From: Microbacterium trichothecenolyticum
Lineage (GTDB): Bacteria; Actinomycetota; Actinomycetes; Actinomycetales; Microbacteriaceae
Direction of reading: 5' to 3'
DNA: 64,000 nucleotides
Assembly: GCF_030818955.1 (NCBI RefSeq)
Contig: NZ_JAUTBF010000001.1
Coordinates: 1,550,001-1,614,000 of the forward strand
Of the stretch, positions 58,363 to 64,000 are shown piece after piece. The notes below the pieces were generated by a model, which was not told where the DNA came from, searched no databases, and saw nothing but the letters and a program-made list of their open reading frames with translations. A program made the translations under genes and the position numbers. Within the stretch, counting starts at the first letter, position 1. Every line of letters starts with the position of its first letter.

Positions 58363-59499
58363 GTGCCCGAACACATCCTGATCACCGGCGGAGCAGGATT
58401 CATCGGATCACGACTCGCTCGACGTTTCGTCGAGGCCGGGCATCGAGTGTCCGTGCTCGACTCTCTCATCGCTCAGGTCCATGGCCCCGACCCCGTGCAC
58501 ACGTCACCGCTTCTCGCGTCCCTCGATGGCATCGCCAACGTCCACCACGGGTCGGTCACCGACGACGATGACCTCCGTACCGCCCTCGCGGGCGCGACGA
58601 TCGTCGTGCATCTCGCTGCCGAGACGGGTACGGGGCAATCGATGTATGAGATCGAGAGGTACGTCGAAACGAACGTGGGCGGCACGGCCAAGCTCCTCGA
58701 CCTGCTCGCCAACGAATCGCATGAGGTCAGCCGCGTCGTGATCGCATCGTCGCGATCGATCTACGGTGAAGGCGCCTACCGAACGGAGGACGGACGAACG
58801 GTCTATCCCCCTCACCGCACGGATGCCGACATGTCCCGCGGGGACTTCGAAGTCCACCTGGAGGGCGAGGGGGAGCTGGCTCTCGTCCCCACCGACGAGG
58901 ACGCGAAGCTCCATCCGTCCTCGGTGTACGGCATCACGAAACAGATGCAGGAATCGCTGGTCCGCACCGTGGCTCCCACGCTGGGTGTCGAAGCCGTCGC
59001 TTTGCGGTATCAGAACGTCTTCGGACCGGGCCAGTCCCTGAAGAACCCGTACACCGGCATCCTGTCGATCTTCTCGACCCTGATCCGCCAGGGGAAGGAG
59101 ATCAACATCTTCGAGGACGGGAAGGAGAGCCGCGACTTCGTCTACATCGACGATGTGGTCGAGGCCACCTTCTTGGCAGCGACCTCCGCCGCTGCCGCCG
59201 GACACGTCTTCAATGTCGGATCGGGGCGCGCCACCACGGTGCTCGAGGTCGTCGATTCCCTGAGGACGGCCTTCGGCATCCAGGTTCCGGCTCGGGTAAC
59301 GGGCAACTACCGCCTCGGCGACATCCGCCACAACGTCGCCGACACCACTCGCCTTACCGAGATCCTCGGATTCACACCGAATGTGCCCTTCGGTGAGGGT
59401 GTGCGACGATTCGTGGACTGGGTGCTCACGGAACCGGTCGAGGGTGATTCGTACCAGCGCTCGCTCGACGAGATGGCGCACCGCAAGCTGTTGAAGTGA
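58363..59499 (+). CDS. dTDP-L-rhamnose 4-epimerase-like NAD-dependent sugar epimerase
   Basis: The 378-residue extended SDR has [26 protein letters not shown], the GQSMYEIERYVETNV and SSRSIYGEGAYRTEDGRT segments, and catalytic SSVYGITKQMQE (YxxxK). It also carries the insert between them found in dTDP-L-rhamnose 4-epimerases that make dTDP-6-deoxy-L-talose. The GTG at 58363 is chosen for its AGGAG site. It lies beside rmlABCD, which supply its presumed substrate. A UDP-sugar 4-epimerase is the alternative. It is convergent with rmlA, with 24 bp between them. Confidence 0.75.
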   Translation: MPEHILITGGAGFIGSRLARRFVEAGHRVSVLDSLIAQVHGPDPVHTSPLLASLDGIANVHHGSVTDDDDLRTALAGATIVVHLAAETGTGQSMYEIERYVETNVGGTAKLLDLLANESHEVSRVVIASSRSIYGEGAYRTEDGRTVYPPHRTDADMSRGDFEVHLEGEGELALVPTDEDAKLHPSSVYGITKQMQESLVRTVAPTLGVEAVALRYQNVFGPGQSLKNPYTGILSIFSTLIRQGKEINIFEDGKESRDFVYIDDVVEATFLAATSAAAAGHVFNVGSGRATTVLEVVDSLRTAFGIQVPARVTGNYRLGDIRHNVADTTRLTEILGFTPNVPFGEGVRRFVDWVLTEPVEGDSYQRSLDEMAHRKLLK

Positions 59500-59523
59500 T
59501 CGCCCCGGGGCCCCGTGACGTCG

Positions 59524-61478
<1,955 letters not shown>

Positions 61479-61483
61479 ACGCG

Positions 61484-62893
61484 ATGACCATCGAGTTCGG
61501 AAAGGTGCTGTCGGTGCGCGAGACCCCCATCCCGGGATTGATCGTGCTCGAGTTGCCCGTGCACGGCGACGCACGCGGATGGTTCAAAGAGAACTGGCAA
61601 CGCGAGAAGATGACCGCCGCCGGCATCGACCTGCCCGACTTCGCTCCGGTGCAGAACAACATCTCGTTCAACGATGCCGTCGGCACCACCCGCGGCATCC
61701 ACGCCGAGCCCTGGGACAAGTACGTCTCCGTCGCGACGGGACGAATCTTCGGGGCGTGGGTGGACCTTCGCGAAGGCGACTCGTTCGGAGCCGTGTTCAC
61801 CACCGAACTCGATCCCTCGACAGCAATCTTCGTGCCGCGCGGCGTCGGCAACTCCTACCAGACGCTCGAGCCCGACACCGCGTACACCTACCTCGTCAAC
61901 GACCACTGGTCGCCCGAGGCCACGTACACGTTCCTCAACCTCGCCGACGAGACCGCCGCCATCGCCTGGCCGATCCCCCTCGACGAGGTCGAGATCAGCG
62001 CGAAGGACAAGAACCATCCGCGCCTCGCGGACGTCGTCCCGATGCCGCCGAAGAAGATCCTCGTGACGGGCGCGAGCGGACAGCTCGGTCGGGCACTGCG
62101 CGAGGAGTTCGGCACGCACCCGTGGATCGAGTACGCCTCGCGAGCCGAGCTCGATCTGACCTCCCCCGATCTCGCGACCGCGCGCCGCTGGCGCGACTAC
62201 GGGGCCATCATCAACGCCGCCGCCTACACGAACGTCGACGTCGCCGAGACGCCCGAGGGGCGCGACGCCGCCTGGGCTGCGAACGTCACAGCGGTGGCTG
62301 CGCTCGCCCGTATCGCCTCGGCAGAAGGCATCACCCTGGTCCATGTGTCGAGCGACTACGTCTTCGACGGCAGGAAGGATCTTCCGTACGCCGAAAGCGA
62401 CCCGCTGACACCCCTCGGTGTGTACGGACAGTCCAAGGCTGCGGGGGAGGCCATCGTGTCTGTCGTTGCGCGTCACTACATCGTTCGCACGAGCTGGCTG
62501 GTCGGCGACGGCGACAACTTCGTCCGGACGATGGCCAGGATGGCCACGCGCGGAGCGGACCCCCGCGTCGTCGACGACCAGTTCGGCCGTCTCACCTTCG
62601 CGTCCGAGGTCGCCGCCGGCATCCGGCGCCTCTTGGAGACGCGTGCCCCCTACGGCATCCACAACCTCACCGGGGGCGGCGAACCGGCTTCTTGGTACGA
62701 CGTCGCCAGAGAGGTCTTCCGGTTGACCGGACACGATCCCGATCGCGTCACCGCCATCAGCACCGACGAGTATGCCGCCGGCGCGCCCGGACCGGTCGCG
62801 CCCCGCCCCCGCAACAGCGTGCTTCGAATGGCTGAGCTCGGCGCACCTTGGCAGCAGCACCTCGTCGAGTATCTCCGCGCTCTCACCGTGTAG
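61484..62893 (+). CDS. rmlCD: Fused dTDP-4-keto-6-deoxyglucose 3,5-epimerase and dTDP-4-ketorhamnose reductase
   Basis: The 469-residue fusion covers the last two steps of dTDP-L-rhamnose synthesis. The RmlC cupin (about 1-185) keeps the catalytic His in TTRGIHAEPWDKY and the FVPRGVGNSYQTLE strand, where separate RmlC enzymes have GFAHGF. The RmlD reductase (about 190-469) has VTGASGQLGRALREEF, SSDYVFDGRKDLPYAESD and YxxxK in VYGQSKAAGEA. The ATG at 61484 has AAGGGG 10 nt upstream; a GTG at 61475 overlapping the rmlB stop is also in frame. Such fusions are common in Micrococcales. Confidence 0.9.
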   Translation: MTIEFGKVLSVRETPIPGLIVLELPVHGDARGWFKENWQREKMTAAGIDLPDFAPVQNNISFNDAVGTTRGIHAEPWDKYVSVATGRIFGAWVDLREGDSFGAVFTTELDPSTAIFVPRGVGNSYQTLEPDTAYTYLVNDHWSPEATYTFLNLADETAAIAWPIPLDEVEISAKDKNHPRLADVVPMPPKKILVTGASGQLGRALREEFGTHPWIEYASRAELDLTSPDLATARRWRDYGAIINAAAYTNVDVAETPEGRDAAWAANVTAVAALARIASAEGITLVHVSSDYVFDGRKDLPYAESDPLTPLGVYGQSKAAGEAIVSVVARHYIVRTSWLVGDGDNFVRTMARMATRGADPRVVDDQFGRLTFASEVAAGIRRLLETRAPYGIHNLTGGGEPASWYDVAREVFRLTGHDPDRVTAISTDEYAAGAPGPVAPRPRNSVLRMAELGAPWQQHLVEYLRALTV

Positions 62894-62955
62894 GGCATCT
62901 CGGCGTCCGACCGCCCGCGCGGCTCCCCTCAGGCGACCCGTCGAGAGTCGCACGG

Positions 62956-62961
62956 TAGGAT
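62956..62961 (+). promoter_or_regulatory. Candidate -10 (TAGGAT) of the ABC exporter operon
   Basis: TAGGAT is followed by seven bases and the ATG at 62969, so the exporter would have its own leaderless message. Confidence 0.5.
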
Positions 62962-62968
62962 CGAAGCG

Positions 62969-63880
62969 ATGTCACGCGCACATGAAGAGGCTACGCTTCG
63001 CCTTCAGCGGCTTGCCGAGACCCCGCTCAAGCCCGTCGGAGCCGTCAACGGTCGCGGAGCGTGGTGGGGAGCGATCCGCGCCATCTTCTCGCACCGCGAG
63101 ATGCTGGGCCTCCTCGTCCGTCGCGACCTGAAGGCGCGGTACAAGGACTCCACGTTGGGCTTCTTCTGGTCGCTCATCCGTCCGCTGATCCAGCTGGCCG
63201 TCTACTTCGTCGTCATGGGGCAGTTCCTGCAGGCGGCGAAGAGCATCCCCGACTTCGCGGTCTACGTCTTCGCGGGCCTGTCGGCCATCGGTCTCTTCAC
63301 CGAGATCGTGGTCGGCGGAACGGCCTCGGTGCTCGCCAACGCCGGTCTGGTCAAGAAGGTTTACCTCCCGCGGGAGGTGTTCCCGCTTTCGAGTGTGGGA
63401 TCGGCGCTGTTCAACTTCGGCATCCAGTTGATCGTCCTGATCGGCGCGACCCTCCTCGTGGGTAAGCCCCCGCTGCACCCGCAGTTGGCGTACGCGATCC
63501 CCTCGATCACGCTCATCGTGATCTACGGGACGGCTTTCGCCCTGCTCTTCAGCGCGGTCAACGTCTATCTCCGCGATGTGCAGTACCTCGTGGAGGTCAT
63601 CACGATGCTGCTGTTCTGGGCGAGCCCGATCGTGTACTCCTGGCAGATGGCGAAGACTCTCATCCCCTCGTCGGTCGTTCTCGACATCTACACGAACAAT
63701 CCGCTCACCCTCGCCGTCCTCGGCTTCCAGCGTGCCTTCTGGGTCGCCGGCGACACGGCGGAATGGCCGGGCGATCTGCTCCTGCGCATGGGGATCGCCG
63801 GGGTCATCGGGCTCGCGCTGATGTTCGCCTGCCACCGCGTCTTCATCCGCCTGCAGGGCAACTTCGCCCAGGAACTCTGA
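62969..63880 (+). CDS. wzm: Wzm-type polysaccharide ABC exporter permease
   Basis: The 303-residue protein has a cytoplasmic N-terminus with the amphipathic REMLGLLVRRDLKARYKDST segment typical of ABC-2 polysaccharide permeases, followed by six membrane helices (about 70-290). In mycobacteria the Wzm-Wzt pair Rv3783-Rv3781 flanks glfT1 and exports lipid-linked galactan. The ATP-binding partner starts 5 bp downstream. The GlfT-like enzymes and glf in this locus suggest the same cargo here; that is inference. Confidence 0.9.
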   Translation: MSRAHEEATLRLQRLAETPLKPVGAVNGRGAWWGAIRAIFSHREMLGLLVRRDLKARYKDSTLGFFWSLIRPLIQLAVYFVVMGQFLQAAKSIPDFAVYVFAGLSAIGLFTEIVVGGTASVLANAGLVKKVYLPREVFPLSSVGSALFNFGIQLIVLIGATLLVGKPPLHPQLAYAIPSITLIVIYGTAFALLFSAVNVYLRDVQYLVEVITMLLFWASPIVYSWQMAKTLIPSSVVLDIYTNNPLTLAVLGFQRAFWVAGDTAEWPGDLLLRMGIAGVIGLALMFACHRVFIRLQGNFAQEL

Positions 63881-63885
63881 ACCTC

Positions 63886-64000
63886 ATGATGACTCCCCCC
63901 GTTCCTTTCTCCGAGGCTGCCCCTCGCCCCGAGGTTGCTCGCATGCGCGGCGTGTCGAAGAAGTTCACGATTCGCAAGGACTCCTCCATCAAGGAGCGCG
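63886..64000 (+). CDS. wzt: Wzt-type ABC exporter ATP-binding protein, start only
   Basis: The first 38 codons lie in the window and the rest is cut off. After a short leader the sequence reads RMRGVSKKFTIRKDSSIKER, a typical opening of polysaccharide ABC ATPases, in which FTIRKDSSIKER marks the region before Walker A. Two adjacent ATG codons (63886 and 63889) could each be the start. Coupling to wzm supports the call. Confidence 0.8.
   Translation, partial: MMTPPVPFSEAAPRPEVARMRGVSKKFTIRKDSSIKER

Overview
The window is high-GC DNA (about 70% by eye) with many GTG starts and ATGA/GTGA gene overlaps. Gene content and order point to an actinobacterium of the order Micrococcales, most likely Microbacteriaceae (Microbacterium-like). 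The taxon is inferred from gene families and synteny; no rRNA is present. I see no tRNA, rRNA, insertion sequence, prophage or CRISPR.

Region 1 (1-26.9 kb) is a core block whose order resembles M. tuberculosis Rv3219-Rv3246. It holds the N-terminal half of an MprF-like membrane protein, an Eis-like acetyltransferase, the thiol-oxidative-stress sigma factor sigR with its zinc anti-sigma factor rsrA, divergent aroA-rsgA-bcp, whiB1, the histidine kinase pdtaS, an Rv3235-like protein, an AlaA-type aminotransferase, secA, hpf, comF and lpqB-mtrB-mtrA. A tightly overlapping membrane-associated operon follows (GDPD-type membrane protein, DUF4129, DUF4350, MoxR ATPase, DUF58).

Region 2 (27.0-34.7 kb) looks like an accessory insert. 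It carries a three-gene long-chain olefin cluster (oleA, fused oleBC, oleD), then convergent furA-katG. It separates the MoxR/DUF58 genes from the SpoIIM/RDD genes that often accompany them.

Region 3 (34.7-43.4 kb) returns to core synteny: SpoIIM-like and RDD membrane proteins, DUF3499, an Rv3259-like protein, a DUF5719 protein, a large membrane glycosyltransferase with a one-base frameshift, whiB2 and manA.

Region 4 (43.4-64.0 kb) is a cell-envelope polysaccharide locus. It holds an O-antigen-ligase-like protein (its 5' end also looks frameshifted), galactofuranosyltransferases related to GlfT2 and GlfT1, a DPM/GtrA-type glycosyltransferase, glf, a DUF6541 membrane protein, four more glycosyltransferases, a Wzx-like flippase, a dTDP-L-rhamnose 4-epimerase-like enzyme, rmlA, rmlB, a fused rmlC-rmlD, and the start of a Wzm/Wzt exporter. 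Together these could supply UDP-galactofuranose, dTDP-L-rhamnose and perhaps dTDP-6-deoxy-L-talose, assemble a galactofuranose- and rhamnose-containing glycan, and export it.

Three signals are not explained by gene calls. A perfect SigR-type promoter lies upstream of sigR itself. A -10-like hexamer (TANNNT, often TAGGNT) sits 6-8 nt before the start codon of about fourteen genes, which suggests widespread leaderless transcription. Two apparent single-base frameshifts occur in C runs of neighbouring envelope genes.
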